Shown here one piece after another: positions 9,064-17,835 of a stretch of DNA of 62,949 nt. Under the pieces are notes generated by a model. It worked only from the letters and a program-made list of their open reading frames with translations. It searched no databases and was not told the DNA's origin. Position 1 is the stretch's first letter; each line of letters begins with the position of its first letter. The stretch covers positions 1 through 62,949 of the forward strand of contig CALVDF010000016.1 of NCBI GenBank assembly GCA_944326245.1, read 5' to 3'. The DNA is from an uncultured Bacteroidales bacterium. Its GTDB lineage: Bacteria; Bacteroidota; Bacteroidia; Bacteroidales; UBA932. The translations under genes were made by a program, and so were the position numbers.

Positions 9064-10083
9064 TTACTTTTTCAGCCGCTTGACTTCCTTTTCAAAACTC
9101 TCTATGAAATGGATTTCCACGGGAGAGAGCTCATACTGTATCCGTTTGCTGTATTTGTCGTATTCGGAGTCTGCCTTCTGTTTCGCGATTTCAGCAGAGA
9201 CTGTCCCGGCATGGGTCAGTAGCTCTTTGCCGGAAAGTGACAGGAATTCGTCAAGTTTCTGAATCCAATCCTTCATATACATCGGTTTGTGAGACTTGGC
9301 CTGGAGTTCAGCAAAATCAAGGTAAAGGCTGACGATACGGTTCAGGGTATCGAGTTCGTCGGGTGAAAGGTAGTTTTTGGCGATTCCAGCATCAGTTCGT
9401 TTCGGCAATGCTCCAGTCCATGATGTCAGCCCCATAAAGTCCTTGTCGGCATTGGCTCTGCTGTAAATGACTTCCGCCGCAGTATGTCCGTGAGCGGAGA
9501 AGTGCATCTTGTTCTGGACTGTCTTGAAGAACTTCTGCGTGGCTTCTGTTCGTGGGTCATAGTCTATGCTGAGAGCGTAGATTTCCAGAATCTTGCGGTA
9601 GAAAATCTTTTCCGAGGACCGGATATCCCTGATACGTGCCAGGAGTTCGTCAAAGTAATTGCCTCCGCCGGCGCGCTTCAGAAGATCGTCGTTCATGGCA
9701 AAGCCTTTGACAAGGTACTCGCGCAGTACTTGCGTGGCCCAGATGCGGAACTGCACGCCGCGGTGGGAATTGACCCTGTAGCCGACACTGATTATTACAT
9801 CAAGGTTGTAGTATGCTATGTTTCGTTCTACTTTCCTGTTTCCCTCGTTTTGAACTGTTGCAAAAAATGCAACAGTTGAATCCGGATTCAGTTCCCCAGA
9901 TTCAAAGACATTGCGGATATGCCTTGAAATGGTGGACTTGTTGCGCTGGAACAGTTCGGCCATCTGATCTGCGGTAAGCCACACTGTATCGCCTGAGAGA
10001 GTGACATCTATCCGGCTTTGCCCATCTTCGGTCTGATAAAGTATAATATTTCCCTGTGGTGTTCCGTCGGCCATGGCTTGCAT
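9064..10083 (-). CDS. rhuM: RhuM family protein
   Basis: The 339-residue protein follows the RhuM pattern: an N-terminal DNA-binding-like domain (WLTADQMAELFQRNKSTISRHIRNVF), the conserved YYNLDVIISVGYRVNSHRGVQFRIWAT block, and a long helical C-terminal half. RhuM was named from a Salmonella pathogenicity island, but its molecular role is not settled. Homologues are common on mobile DNA and near Fic and restriction genes. The ATG at 10083 is preferred, since the longer frame begins with TTG. A TACATTTG box at 10104-10111 gives it its own promoter. The gene is bracketed by 60-bp direct repeats. Confidence 0.85.
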   Translation of the reverse strand: MQAMADGTPQGNIILYQTEDGQSRIDVTLSGDTVWLTADQMAELFQRNKSTISRHIRNVFESGELNPDSTVAFFATVQNEGNRKVERNIAYYNLDVIISVGYRVNSHRGVQFRIWATQVLREYLVKGFAMNDDLLKRAGGGNYFDELLARIRDIRSSEKIFYRKILEIYALSIDYDPRTEATQKFFKTVQNKMHFSAHGHTAAEVIYSRANADKDFMGLTSWTGALPKRTDAGIAKNYLSPDELDTLNRIVSLYLDFAELQAKSHKPMYMKDWIQKLDEFLSLSGKELLTHAGTVSAEIAKQKADSEYDKYSKRIQYELSPVEIHFIESFEKEVKRLKK

Positions 10084-10103
10084 ATTCCCGTTCAATAAAA
10101 TAA

Positions 10104-10111
10104 CAAATGTA
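10104..10111 (-). promoter_or_regulatory. rhuM promoter box
   Basis: The minus strand reads TACATTTG 20 bases before the rhuM ATG, matching TAnnTTTG. The insert therefore carries its own promoter. Confidence 0.5.
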
Positions 10112-10130
10112 GGAAAAATTTGCTATTTAT

Positions 10131-10190
10131 GTTTACAGCTGCTTTTCGTAGGCCATGCGCTCGCCGGCATCGTAGCGGATGCGGCCGCAG
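10131..10190. repeat. 60-bp direct repeat, right copy
   Basis: This copy is the genuine 3' end of the acetyltransferase gene. It matches 8934-8993 except for two bases near the stop codon. Confidence 0.85.
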
Positions 10191-10693
10191 TAGGTGAAGC
10201 CGAGGCGGGAGAAGACGCGCTGCATGTAGAAGTTGTCGTAGTTGGTGTCGACCTTGAAGCTGCGGATACCGCGGGAGAAGGCCAGGTCGCAGACTGCCTG
10301 CATATAGCGGACGGCCATGCCCTGACGTTTCCAGCGGTCGGCCACTGCCAGGCGGTGCAGTACCACATAGGGCTGTTCGCTCAGCCACTGACCGTCCCAC
10401 AGACCATTGTACGCAGGCTCTCCGTCGAATACCACTGCTCCGTAGGCAATGATGTCAGAATCATCATCAGACGGTACCAGCACGTAACCCCAGCCCCGGC
10501 TCACATCGTTCTCTAAAATCGGCACGGTAGGGTAGTTCTCGTCCCACTGGTGCTTGCCCTCGCGGTACATCTGTGCCTTGGCCTGCAGGATGATTTCCCA
10601 GATGGCCGGAACCTCTTCCATAGCAGCCGGCCGCAGGATATATCCGTCACTGGCAGTCTGTGTATATACGTCAGCAGCTATTTTCTTGTTCAT
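10133..10693 (-). CDS. GNAT family N-acetyltransferase
   Basis: The 186-residue cytosolic protein has a GNAT fold: a GYVLVP strand, then the acetyl-CoA-binding segment LHRLAVADRWKRQGMAVRYMQ (motif A, R/QxxGxG/A type) and the C-terminal FSRLGFTYCGRIRYD segment. The substrate cannot be told. The start at 10693 is chosen because homology begins at MNKKIAADVYTQ. Its last 60 bases are duplicated on the far side of rhuM, so rhuM inserted just behind this gene. Confidence 0.85.
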   Translation of the reverse strand: MNKKIAADVYTQTASDGYILRPAAMEEVPAIWEIILQAKAQMYREGKHQWDENYPTVPILENDVSRGWGYVLVPSDDDSDIIAYGAVVFDGEPAYNGLWDGQWLSEQPYVVLHRLAVADRWKRQGMAVRYMQAVCDLAFSRGIRSFKVDTNYDNFYMQRVFSRLGFTYCGRIRYDAGERMAYEKQL

Positions 10694-10747
10694 ATCATCA
10701 CGTTGCTTTTTAGTTATGTCGTAAAATACAGATGTATAAATAGTTAC

Positions 10748-10857
10748 AATATAACTAAAATGTATAGTGGCGCATGGTTGAAAGTGCAAGCCGCTCACAG
10801 GCCTCTCTGAGGCAGGTTTTCGAAGAGATGCTTATCATGTTATATTTTAGTTATATT
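10748..10857. repeat. 14-bp inverted repeat enclosing a small hairpin
   Basis: AATATAACTAAAAT (10748-10761) is the exact reverse complement of ATTTTAGTTATATT (10844-10857). Between them lies a second perfect hairpin, GCCTC-TCT-GAGGC (10801-10813). The region lies upstream of the acetyltransferase gene. It may be a regulatory site, or a small non-autonomous element with terminal inverted repeats; no flanking target duplication was recognised. Confidence 0.4.
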
Positions 10858-10967
10858 TTAAAATGCTATAGTTCAGGCAATTGCTGTGTAAAGAAAAGGC
10901 ATAGTGGCATCCGGGGGCTGAACAGGCATTCACGCTATGTCAGTCCGGTGAGGTAAGTATCGGCGCA

Positions 10968-11201
10968 TCAGCAGTCCCCGCCGCTGCCGTCGGCTTCATC
11001 GCGGGTTGCCTTTTTAAGGCGTATATGTCGGAGGGCATAGAACCCTGCCATTATGAAGTCGATTACGGCTATGATAAAAGGTGCTGAAGTGAAAACTGCC
11101 GATCCACGGTATCCGAGCAGGGCCCATACCAAGAGTCCGCATCCTATCACTGCGTAAATTATTGCGTTGGTTTTATCCGAATATTGCTTTGCCATAATCA
11201 T
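10968..11201 (-). CDS. Small two-helix membrane protein
   Basis: A 77-residue protein (MIMAKQYSDKTN...) has two hydrophobic helices (AIIYAVIGCGLLVWALLGY and SAPFIIAVIDFIMAGFYAL) and a charged C-terminal tail. Its start overlaps the DUF486 gene's stop codon (TAATG), so the two are translationally coupled. MAKQY six bases further in is an alternative start. The function is unknown; the pairing suggests a shared membrane role. Confidence 0.7.
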   Translation of the reverse strand: MIMAKQYSDKTNAIIYAVIGCGLLVWALLGYRGSAVFTSAPFIIAVIDFIMAGFYALRHIRLKKATRDEADGSGGDC

Positions 11202-11569
11202 TACTTCATGAATACGAAGTACACCGCCAGGATAAGGCAGACGAAGGCGGCGATATGGTTCCAGTGGAAGGTCTGGCCCTTGAAGACCAGAATCGTGAAC
11301 AGGGAGAAGACGGTCAGGGAGACTACTTCCTGTATTACCTTGAGCTGGACGAGGTTGAAGGGGCCGCCGTTGTCCACGAAGCCTATGCGGTTGGCGGGGA
11401 CCTGGAAGGAATACTCGAAGAGGGCGATGCCCCACGAGAAGAGGATGACCCCGATCAGAGGCCAGTTGTCGATGAGCTTCATCTCCTGCAGCTTGAGGTG
11501 TCCGTACCATGCGAAAGTCATGAATACGTTGGACACCATCAGCAGCAGTACAGTATAGAATCCAGTCAT
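11201..11569 (-). CDS. DUF486 family membrane protein
   Basis: This 122-residue protein has four transmembrane helices and matches the DUF486/DMT-like family (FYTVLLLMVSNVFMTFAWYGHL, ALFEYSFQVPANRIG, FNLVQLKVIQEVVSL). Members are half-size relatives of drug/metabolite transporters with no proven substrate. It lies 24 bases after the nitroreductase gene on the same strand in reverse order (the nitroreductase is downstream), so a shared transcript is possible. Confidence 0.85.
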   Translation of the reverse strand: MTGFYTVLLLMVSNVFMTFAWYGHLKLQEMKLIDNWPLIGVILFSWGIALFEYSFQVPANRIGFVDNGGPFNLVQLKVIQEVVSLTVFSLFTILVFKGQTFHWNHIAAFVCLILAVYFVFMK

Positions 11570-11593
11570 ATCGGAAACTGAATCAAAAGGAAG

Positions 11594-12235
11594 TTAGTCC
11601 ACGAACTGAATCTTCGAGGCATCGCGGTCCTTTGCAGCAGGACTCTCGGCAGGATAGCCGAATCCGATGCAGTAGAGCAGTTCATAGCCCTCGGAGAAGC
11701 CCAGGCGCTTCAGGTACTCAGCGGCCTCGGGCGACTTCATGAACCTTACCGGTCCGCCCAGGCAGCACGAGCCGATACCCATGGACCAGGCCGAGAGGAT
11801 CATGTTCTCTCCGAGCAGTCCGCAGTCGATGGGCGACATGTCGTAGGAGGGGTCGTGGGCGATGAAGACCACAGTGGGCGCATTGCGGAACATATTCTTG
11901 AACGAAGGTTCCTCGGCTGCGCGGGGATTGGCCTTGACAAAGAGCTCGGTCACTCCGTCAATGAACTCGGGGGAGTCCACCACGCGGATCTCCCAGGACT
12001 GGCGGTTCTGTCCGTTGGGCGCGTTGATACCGCACTCGAGAATCGTCTTCATGGTGTCGCGTCCCACAGCCACAGGCTGATACTGACGCACACTGCGGCG
12101 GGTCATAATGTTCTCAATCACAATGTCGGAGACACTCTTTTCGGAAGCAGTGCTCCCGGTCCCGGAACCATTCCCGCAGGAGGTCAGGGCCACGGCGCAT
12201 ACTAAGGCCGCGGCAGATATTCTAAAAAGTTTCAT
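11594..12235 (-). CDS. Nitroreductase family lipoprotein
   Basis: The 213-residue protein starts with a lipoprotein signal peptide (AALVCAVALTSC, cleavage before Cys19). The mature part is a nitroreductase domain: TRRSVRQYQP binds FMN phosphate, CGINAPNGQNRQSWEIRVV is the conserved second segment, and MGIGSCCLGG is the third. Most nitroreductases are cytosolic NAD(P)H enzymes, so an exported, lipid-anchored form must take electrons from another source. It is common in gut Bacteroidales. The gene lies 26 bases behind the cysteate synthase gene. Confidence 0.85.
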   Translation of the reverse strand: MKLFRISAAALVCAVALTSCGNGSGTGSTASEKSVSDIVIENIMTRRSVRQYQPVAVGRDTMKTILECGINAPNGQNRQSWEIRVVDSPEFIDGVTELFVKANPRAAEEPSFKNMFRNAPTVVFIAHDPSYDMSPIDCGLLGENMILSAWSMGIGSCCLGGPVRFMKSPEAAEYLKRLGFSEGYELLYCIGFGYPAESPAAKDRDASKIQFVD

Positions 12236-12261
12236 AACCGGTTTATACTTAAAATTAAACA

Positions 12262-13554
12262 CTAAGCAAACAGTTTCTCTATCTCCCGCACGATCCGGTC
12301 CTTGTCCTCCGAGGGAGAGATGACCAGCGAGGGCTTGAGCCAGTGCACCTTGCAGTCCTTCTTGAAGTGCTGCTCGCCACCGCCTGTGATATTGAGCATT
12401 ATCACGTCGTCGCGGCCCACGGCACCGGCCTTCACGGCCTGTTCCAGACCGGCCAGCGCGGCCCCCGAAGCGGAGTAGATGTCCACTCCCTCCAGCTCCT
12501 TGAACATAGCGGCGCAATGGCGTATCTCGGCGTTGGTCACGGCGTACACATCTCCATGAGTATCACACAGACAGTCGTACACTCCTCCGGCAAGCGAATA
12601 GGGCGGGCGTCTGTTGGAGAGCACCTTGGCGTCGATCATCGCGGCCTTCTGACGGGCCTCGTCGTCATCGAAGGGCAGCAGGTCCCTCTGACCGGCCTTC
12701 CATGCGTCGTACATCGGCAGGAAAGGTACGTTCTGCACCGTATGCAGCTTCATCTGGGCCGTACCGAAGCGGCCGTCCTCCAGCAGACGAAGATTGGCCT
12801 CACGGGCCGCAATGGCTCCTGTACCGCTGCCTATGGCCTGGAAGTATGCGTCGGGGATCCGGCCGATCTCCACAGTGGCCGAGAGCACGGTCGTACCCAT
12901 GCCGTCGCGGCGGGCCACATTCTTGGCGCCTCCCTCATCGATGAACATTCCCGAGCTGCAGGCAGCCTGCGACAGTGCGATGGCGTCGAAATAGTCGCTG
13001 CCCTTGGGGGCGCAGACGAGCCTGACGCAGTCCTTGATGGGCTTCTCGAACCAGAGAGCGTCGATATTGTCCTCAGGCACGCAGAGCAGCAGGGGGATGT
13101 CATTCTCCGAGCAGACCTTGGCAAAGGCCCTGGCCGTATTGCCGGCCGAAGCCACCGTCAGTATCTGCCTGCAGTCCTTGGGCAGACGGCCGCAGACGGA
13201 ATAGGCCTCGGTCTCCTTGAACGAGCAGGTCTTCATCAGTGCCCCTCTCTCGGGCCAGTAGCCGGAAAATGCAATATAAAGGTTGCCCAGACCGAGGTGA
13301 CGGGCCAGTCCCTCGCTCCTGTATGTCACGGTGGTGGCTGAGTCCTGCAGCAGGCGGTGTACCGGCAGCCAGTCGGCGAAGCGGTAGAATCCCCAGTCGC
13401 TGCCCTTGACATCTATCTGCTTCTTCTGATAGACCGCGCGCACCAGCGACGGCTTCGGCGATTCAGGATCAGCCAGTATCCAGCCGCTGTCCTGGAATAT
13501 CCGTCCGGTAGCTACATTCATCAGTGAGTACACTGTAGGAGTAAAATTCTTCAT
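12262..13554 (-). CDS. Cysteate synthase (threonine-synthase-like, PLP)
   Basis: The 430-residue PLP fold-type II enzyme resembles threonine synthase but has the features of cysteate synthase: CSFKETEAYSV with the PLP lysine (around residue 113), the phosphate loop TVASAGNTARAF, and ITGGGE near the C-terminus. Cysteate synthase makes L-cysteate from O-phosphoserine and sulfite. In Bacteroidetes the product feeds capnine and sulfonolipid synthesis, a trait of Alistipes. It sits 21 bases behind the membrane Hdr-like subunit, at the end of that operon. The fallback call is a threonine-synthase paralogue. Confidence 0.8.
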   Translation of the reverse strand: MKNFTPTVYSLMNVATGRIFQDSGWILADPESPKPSLVRAVYQKKQIDVKGSDWGFYRFADWLPVHRLLQDSATTVTYRSEGLARHLGLGNLYIAFSGYWPERGALMKTCSFKETEAYSVCGRLPKDCRQILTVASAGNTARAFAKVCSENDIPLLLCVPEDNIDALWFEKPIKDCVRLVCAPKGSDYFDAIALSQAACSSGMFIDEGGAKNVARRDGMGTTVLSATVEIGRIPDAYFQAIGSGTGAIAAREANLRLLEDGRFGTAQMKLHTVQNVPFLPMYDAWKAGQRDLLPFDDDEARQKAAMIDAKVLSNRRPPYSLAGGVYDCLCDTHGDVYAVTNAEIRHCAAMFKELEGVDIYSASGAALAGLEQAVKAGAVGRDDVIMLNITGGGEQHFKKDCKVHWLKPSLVISPSEDKDRIVREIEKLFA

Positions 13555-13575
13555 GACTTGTATGTCGTTAGTTTG

Positions 13576-15390
13576 TTATTGATTCATATTCCGGGCCACC
13601 ACTTCGGCGAAGTCGCTCACCTTCCTGGGCGAATAGGGAGAGAATGTCTTCAGGCACAGGGGGCAGGCGGTGACAATTCTCTCCGGCGAGGCGTACATCA
13701 GGTTGTCCAGGGCCTTCATGGTGATGTCCTTGCGGTCGTCATAGGACAATGTCAGGGAACCCAGCGACCCTCCGCAGCAGATGCTCTCGTCGTGGTGTTT
13801 CTCCGCCTCCACCAGTTCTCCAACTGCACCGAGCACCCTCCGGGGCTCCTTGTACACCTTGCAGCCGCGTCCCAGCTCGCAGGGATCATGGTAAACGAGT
13901 TTTTCACCTGAATTCCTGAGGGTTATGCGTCCAAGCCGCACAAGCTCGTCGAAATATTCGGTATAATGCACGATGCGGATGCCCTTGAGGTCGTAGTTCT
14001 CGCAGAAGACCTTGTAGCAGATCGGGCAGGAGAGCAGCAGGGTAGTGGCTCCGCTCTGCCGTATCAGCTCGGTGTTGCGCCGGATCATTTCCTGCGCCCG
14101 TTCATCTCTTCCGGCTAGTATCAGGGGCCGTCCGCAGCATATACCGCCGTCACGGTCCATGAAGCTCCAGTCCACTCCGGCATGGTCCAGTACGGCCGCT
14201 ACGGCCTTGGAAATGACGGGGGTGAGCTGGGTCATGCAGCCGGCGTAGTAGAGAACTTTCTCCTGGGAGTTCTCCACGCCCTCAGGCAGGCTGTAGGAGG
14301 TAAAATAGCTGTAGTCCGCAGGGGCGGGAGCGGCCCTGAGCCCTCTCAGACTCCGCTTGATGTTGCAGGAGTCCACGCCTACGGGGCAGACGGCGACGCA
14401 CTTGCCGCACATCAGGCATTTGTCCGCGCTCTCCTCGCAGCGGGCCCAGTTGCGGCGTCTGAGCAGACGGTTGAAATATACCGTGGCGAAGCGCAGGTTC
14501 TTCTTCTGGCCCATCATTGGACATGCGTCGATGCACATTCCGCAGTTGGAGCAGGAGTATATCTGGGCGATGGAATAGCCTTTGCGGGGATGGGAGACCT
14601 TGATGCCGGCATTGCGCAGCACTATCAGGAAAGCCTCCGTGGGGATATGCATGTACCGGGTGAAGGGCAGCAGCACGAAGAAGGTGCCGAGGAGGGTGGA
14701 GTAGGCCCACCAGGTCGGCAGGATGTGGTAGGTGTTGGTCAGGAAGTTGCTGAACAGCCAGTACATCGGGCGGGTGAGGAAGCTGCCTCCGGCGATACCG
14801 GCGGTGAAGCTCTCGGCGAGGAGCCTGACGGGGAAAATGGCCCACAGGCAGTACATGGCCAGGCGGTCCGGTATCTGGTTCTTAGTGGTCCTGCGCATAC
14901 CGAACATCATCGAGCGGATGCGCTTGAACATGGCCAGGAAGACTCCGCTGAGCACCACGAGCAGGAAGAAGTCCATCAGGAAGAAGAAGAACGAGCCCTT
15001 GAGGGTGTGGTCTGTCTCCATCACGAAGAACCTGAAGAACACGGGGTAGTAGAAGGTCGAGAGACGGTCAGGCACGAACAGCCAGGTCTCGATATGTCCT
15101 AAGACTATCAGCATGAACCATCCGAAGGCTATGCTCGAGTGCATGTAGCCCAGAAGGGGCTTGCGCTTCCATATCTTGGTATGCAGGAGGACGTCGCAGA
15201 TGATGTCCTTGAGATTTATGACCCAGAGTCTGGGATTGATCAGGGAGAGGAAGAACTTCTTTCGGTCCGCGGCCGGCAGCTGCACAATGACCCGGATAAT
15301 CCCTATGACGAGATAGGTGATGATGAAGATCATGCCTATCACGAAAGGGAGGACGAAATCGTTGTATCCTGATATGAACCTGTCTTTCAC
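13576..15390 (-). CDS. Membrane Hdr/Qmo-like fusion: cytochrome b-like, 2x[4Fe-4S], CCG domains
   Basis: The 604-residue protein joins three parts. Residues 1-260 hold about six transmembrane helices like the NarI/DsrM/HdrE group, with His residues (H84, H99) that could bind haem. Residues 280-336 carry two CxxCxxCxxxCP motifs. Residues 360-600 carry two CCG domains of the HdrB/HdrD type (ICCGR, DPCELGRG, ICCGGS, CPLC). It is an HdrDE or DsrMK-like module in one chain and would pass electrons between the quinone pool and a thiol/disulfide or sulfur substrate. It starts with GTG at 15390, overlapping the previous stop (GTGA). Confidence 0.8.
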   Translation of the reverse strand: MKDRFISGYNDFVLPFVIGMIFIITYLVIGIIRVIVQLPAADRKKFFLSLINPRLWVINLKDIICDVLLHTKIWKRKPLLGYMHSSIAFGWFMLIVLGHIETWLFVPDRLSTFYYPVFFRFFVMETDHTLKGSFFFFLMDFFLLVVLSGVFLAMFKRIRSMMFGMRRTTKNQIPDRLAMYCLWAIFPVRLLAESFTAGIAGGSFLTRPMYWLFSNFLTNTYHILPTWWAYSTLLGTFFVLLPFTRYMHIPTEAFLIVLRNAGIKVSHPRKGYSIAQIYSCSNCGMCIDACPMMGQKKNLRFATVYFNRLLRRRNWARCEESADKCLMCGKCVAVCPVGVDSCNIKRSLRGLRAAPAPADYSYFTSYSLPEGVENSQEKVLYYAGCMTQLTPVISKAVAAVLDHAGVDWSFMDRDGGICCGRPLILAGRDERAQEMIRRNTELIRQSGATTLLLSCPICYKVFCENYDLKGIRIVHYTEYFDELVRLGRITLRNSGEKLVYHDPCELGRGCKVYKEPRRVLGAVGELVEAEKHHDESICCGGSLGSLTLSYDDRKDITMKALDNLMYASPERIVTACPLCLKTFSPYSPRKVSDFAEVVARNMNQ

Positions 15391-15716
15391 TTCTTTTGGT
15401 AGATTTTAGTTACACTTAGTATCAGATGCCTGGTGTTGATGCCGCGGGGGCATACTATCAGGCATTTGCCGCAGAGCATGCAGTGGGAGACCATCCTGAG
15501 GGCCTCGTCCTCGCGGCCTCGTCCGAGCAGCAGGATCACCTTCCTCAGATTCATGTCGCTGTGTCCGGCGGTAGGGCATGAGGCCGCACATGAGCCGCAG
15601 GCCATGCATTTGAGCACGTCCGGCTCCTCGCGGGCAAGCTCCTCGAACCTGGTCCTGTCGAACTTGTCCAGATTGATGGCGGAGCTGGGTGATATGCCGT
15701 ATCCGAAGTCTATCAT
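15387..15716 (-). CDS. HdrC-like dicluster ferredoxin subunit
   Basis: A 109-residue soluble protein with two [4Fe-4S] motifs, CMACGSCAASCP (37-48) and CMLCGKCLIVCP (79-90). The spacing is that of HdrC and of the QmoC N-terminal part, so it should carry electrons between the flavoprotein and the membrane subunit. It overlaps its neighbours on both sides by four bases (ATGA and GTGA), which shows tight translational coupling and fixed stoichiometry. Confidence 0.85.
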   Translation of the reverse strand: MIDFGYGISPSSAINLDKFDRTRFEELAREEPDVLKCMACGSCAASCPTAGHSDMNLRKVILLLGRGREDEALRMVSHCMLCGKCLIVCPRGINTRHLILSVTKIYQKK

Positions 15717-16738
15717 TGTTCCTGCAGGTATTCGTGAATACTGGTAGCGGCGGCCCTGGCCTCGGCCATGGTCTCAGGCAGTGTCTTGGGACCGGTGCAT
15801 GCCCCGGCGTAGAATACCCCCGTGCAGTAGGACGCCTGTGCGGCTGTGAGAGAGTCCTTCGGCTTGAGGAAACCGTCCTCCATGGTGGAGAGCGCGAGGG
15901 TGCGCGCGATGGGGTCAACGGCCCTGTTGTGGGACATTCCGGCCATCAGCACCAGCAGGTCGAGAGTGACCCTGAGCGGCTTGCCGGAAAGGGTGTCCTC
16001 GGCCTTGACGAAGAGATGCCCGTCCTTGTCCTCGGAAACCTCCGAGACGCGGCCCCGGACGAAGATTACGCCATATTTCTTCTGGGCCTCGAGATACATG
16101 TCCTCGTATCCGCGGCCGAACATTCTCAGGTCCATGTAGAAGCAATATACCACCGCATCGGGGAACTTCTCCTTGATCTCGCAGGCCTGCTTTACCGCTG
16201 TGGCGCAGCAGACCTTGGAGCAGTAGCGGTTGCCCACCTTCTCGTCACGGGAGCCCACGCAGTGTACGAATCCTATGCGGCGCGGATTGTCTACAGCCGG
16301 GACTGGAATTCCTGAGAAATAATCTTCCAGGTCGGCGTTTGTTATCACCTTGTCGTATATGCCGTAGCCGTATTCTTCCTTCTTCGATGCGTTGAACAGG
16401 GAAAAGCCGGTGGTCAGCAACAGGGCGTCTGCCAGGACTGAAAGTCCGTTGGAGAGGATGATGTTGTAGCCGCGCTCGAGCTTATTGACCTGAGTTACTT
16501 CGGTGGAGGTAAACCACTTGACCCTGCCCATAGAGGCTGTCATCTGTCCCAGGACGTCTTCCGCCGGAGTTCCGTATGGAAAGAGCCGGTCCCAGCGGCC
16601 GAGATGTCCGCCCAGACGGTTCTCTCTCTCGATAAGGAAAACCGTATATCCGAGGGCATCCAGGGCTTTGGAAGCCTCTATTCCGGCCGGTCCTCCGCCG
16701 ATTATCACTACATTTCTCTGTTGATAGGTCAGTTCCAT
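15713..16738 (-). CDS. HdrA/QmoA-like FAD protein
   Basis: The 341-residue protein starts with the FAD-binding VVIIGGGPAGIEA and carries the HdrA/QmoA signature CVGSRDEKVGNRYCSKVCC at about residues 176-194. It ends with the typical second dinucleotide segment TGVFYAGACTGPKTLPE. Full-length HdrA has extra ferredoxin domains that are absent here, so it matches the short QmoA form. In Hdr and Qmo complexes this subunit may bifurcate or distribute electrons. It lies 20 bases behind hdrB. Confidence 0.83.
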   Translation of the reverse strand: MELTYQQRNVVIIGGGPAGIEASKALDALGYTVFLIERENRLGGHLGRWDRLFPYGTPAEDVLGQMTASMGRVKWFTSTEVTQVNKLERGYNIILSNGLSVLADALLLTTGFSLFNASKKEEYGYGIYDKVITNADLEDYFSGIPVPAVDNPRRIGFVHCVGSRDEKVGNRYCSKVCCATAVKQACEIKEKFPDAVVYCFYMDLRMFGRGYEDMYLEAQKKYGVIFVRGRVSEVSEDKDGHLFVKAEDTLSGKPLRVTLDLLVLMAGMSHNRAVDPIARTLALSTMEDGFLKPKDSLTAAQASYCTGVFYAGACTGPKTLPETMAEARAAATSIHEYLQEQ

Positions 16739-16758
16739 ATATTGTCGGTGTATGAGGC

Positions 16759-17832
16759 TTAGAATATTCTGATGTTGGCAGGGCTGGCCGGGATTCCGAG
16801 GTCCTTGCCGCCCACACCCTTGTATTTACGGGATTTATCGTACTGCACTCCCATCTTGTCCAGCAGCGGCTCCACGGCCACCTGATGCATCTGCAGGCCG
16901 AGGTCCCAGGGGTCGTAGCCCATGACCAGCGCGGCCACCTCCTCGGAGGACAGCACGGGGATGCCGTAGCCGGGGGTGTCGCCGTAGGTTTTGCCGGTAG
17001 TCTCGGCGATGACGTACTGCCAGCGGTCTAAGAAGTAGTTGCAGCCCGGGCAGTTGGTGATGATCAGGTCGGGGTGGAAGGGTTCCATCGACTCGAACTT
17101 CTTATAGGTGTTGGTCAGCGAATAGCCTCTGTTGGCCTTGACCAGGTACTGCCGGAAACCGAAGCCGCAGCAGTGTCTCCGCTCGGGATAGTCCACCACA
17201 CTGCCGCCGAGGGCCTCCACCAGTCCGGCCAGGACGCGGGGATATTCGGCTCCGCCCACGGACTTGGAGGGGAATATCTTGGAATAGTGGCAGCCTATGT
17301 GTTCTACGACCTTGAGCGGTTCGCCAGTGCGTACATTGATCAGGGGATATTTTGCCTGCTCGGATATCAGGAACCTGTAGTGGTACATCATGTCACTCGA
17401 ATGCATCAGGAATTCAGGTTTGGTAAATTCCCTTCTGCATGCCTTCCACAGCAGTTCATGTATTTTCTGCTCTATCTCAGGATGCTCCTCCCATGTCTGG
17501 AGAATCTCGCTGTGAAGGCCGAAAGAGGTGACGCAGGATACTACGAAATTCTTGTATCCGGCCTGGTTCATCAGGGAGAACTGACGTGCTATGATGGTCA
17601 TGGATGTCTCCTCGGGTGTGGTATCGCTGTGGTAGGCTATGCCTCCGCATGTGGTGTGGAGCGGATCTTCGTAGAAATCCTTTCCGAAACGGTTGCGTAC
17701 GATATCCAGAAAGGCCTGCTCCGCTCCGGGGTTGAAGTTCTGGCGTATGCAGCTGCGGGCATAGAAATACCTGTCGTCAGGTATTTCCTTCTGGAATTCG
17801 GACCATATTTTCTTTTTTCCTTCGTAATTCAT
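16759..17832 (-). CDS. hdrB: HdrB-like subunit with CCG domains
   Basis: The 357-residue protein has two CCG domains. The C-terminal one is intact (IGCHYSKI around 178, HCCGFGFRQY around 222, and NCPGCNY around 257). In the N-terminal one, SCIRQNF and TTCGGIAYHSD replace the usual repeat, so one domain is degenerate. HdrB carries the noncubane [4Fe-4S] clusters that cleave heterodisulfides in methanogens. Its Bacteroidetes substrate is unknown. It follows hdrC by three bases. Confidence 0.82.
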   Translation of the reverse strand: MNYEGKKKIWSEFQKEIPDDRYFYARSCIRQNFNPGAEQAFLDIVRNRFGKDFYEDPLHTTCGGIAYHSDTTPEETSMTIIARQFSLMNQAGYKNFVVSCVTSFGLHSEILQTWEEHPEIEQKIHELLWKACRREFTKPEFLMHSSDMMYHYRFLISEQAKYPLINVRTGEPLKVVEHIGCHYSKIFPSKSVGGAEYPRVLAGLVEALGGSVVDYPERRHCCGFGFRQYLVKANRGYSLTNTYKKFESMEPFHPDLIITNCPGCNYFLDRWQYVIAETTGKTYGDTPGYGIPVLSSEEVAALVMGYDPWDLGLQMHQVAVEPLLDKMGVQYDKSRKYKGVGGKDLGIPASPANIRIF

Positions 17833-17835
17833 GTT

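Noticed and set aside
12262..13554. Housekeeping threonine synthase
   Set aside because: The active-site segments and the position behind sulfur-linked redox genes fit cysteate synthase better. It lacks the usual thrA/thrB neighbours. Some doubt remains.
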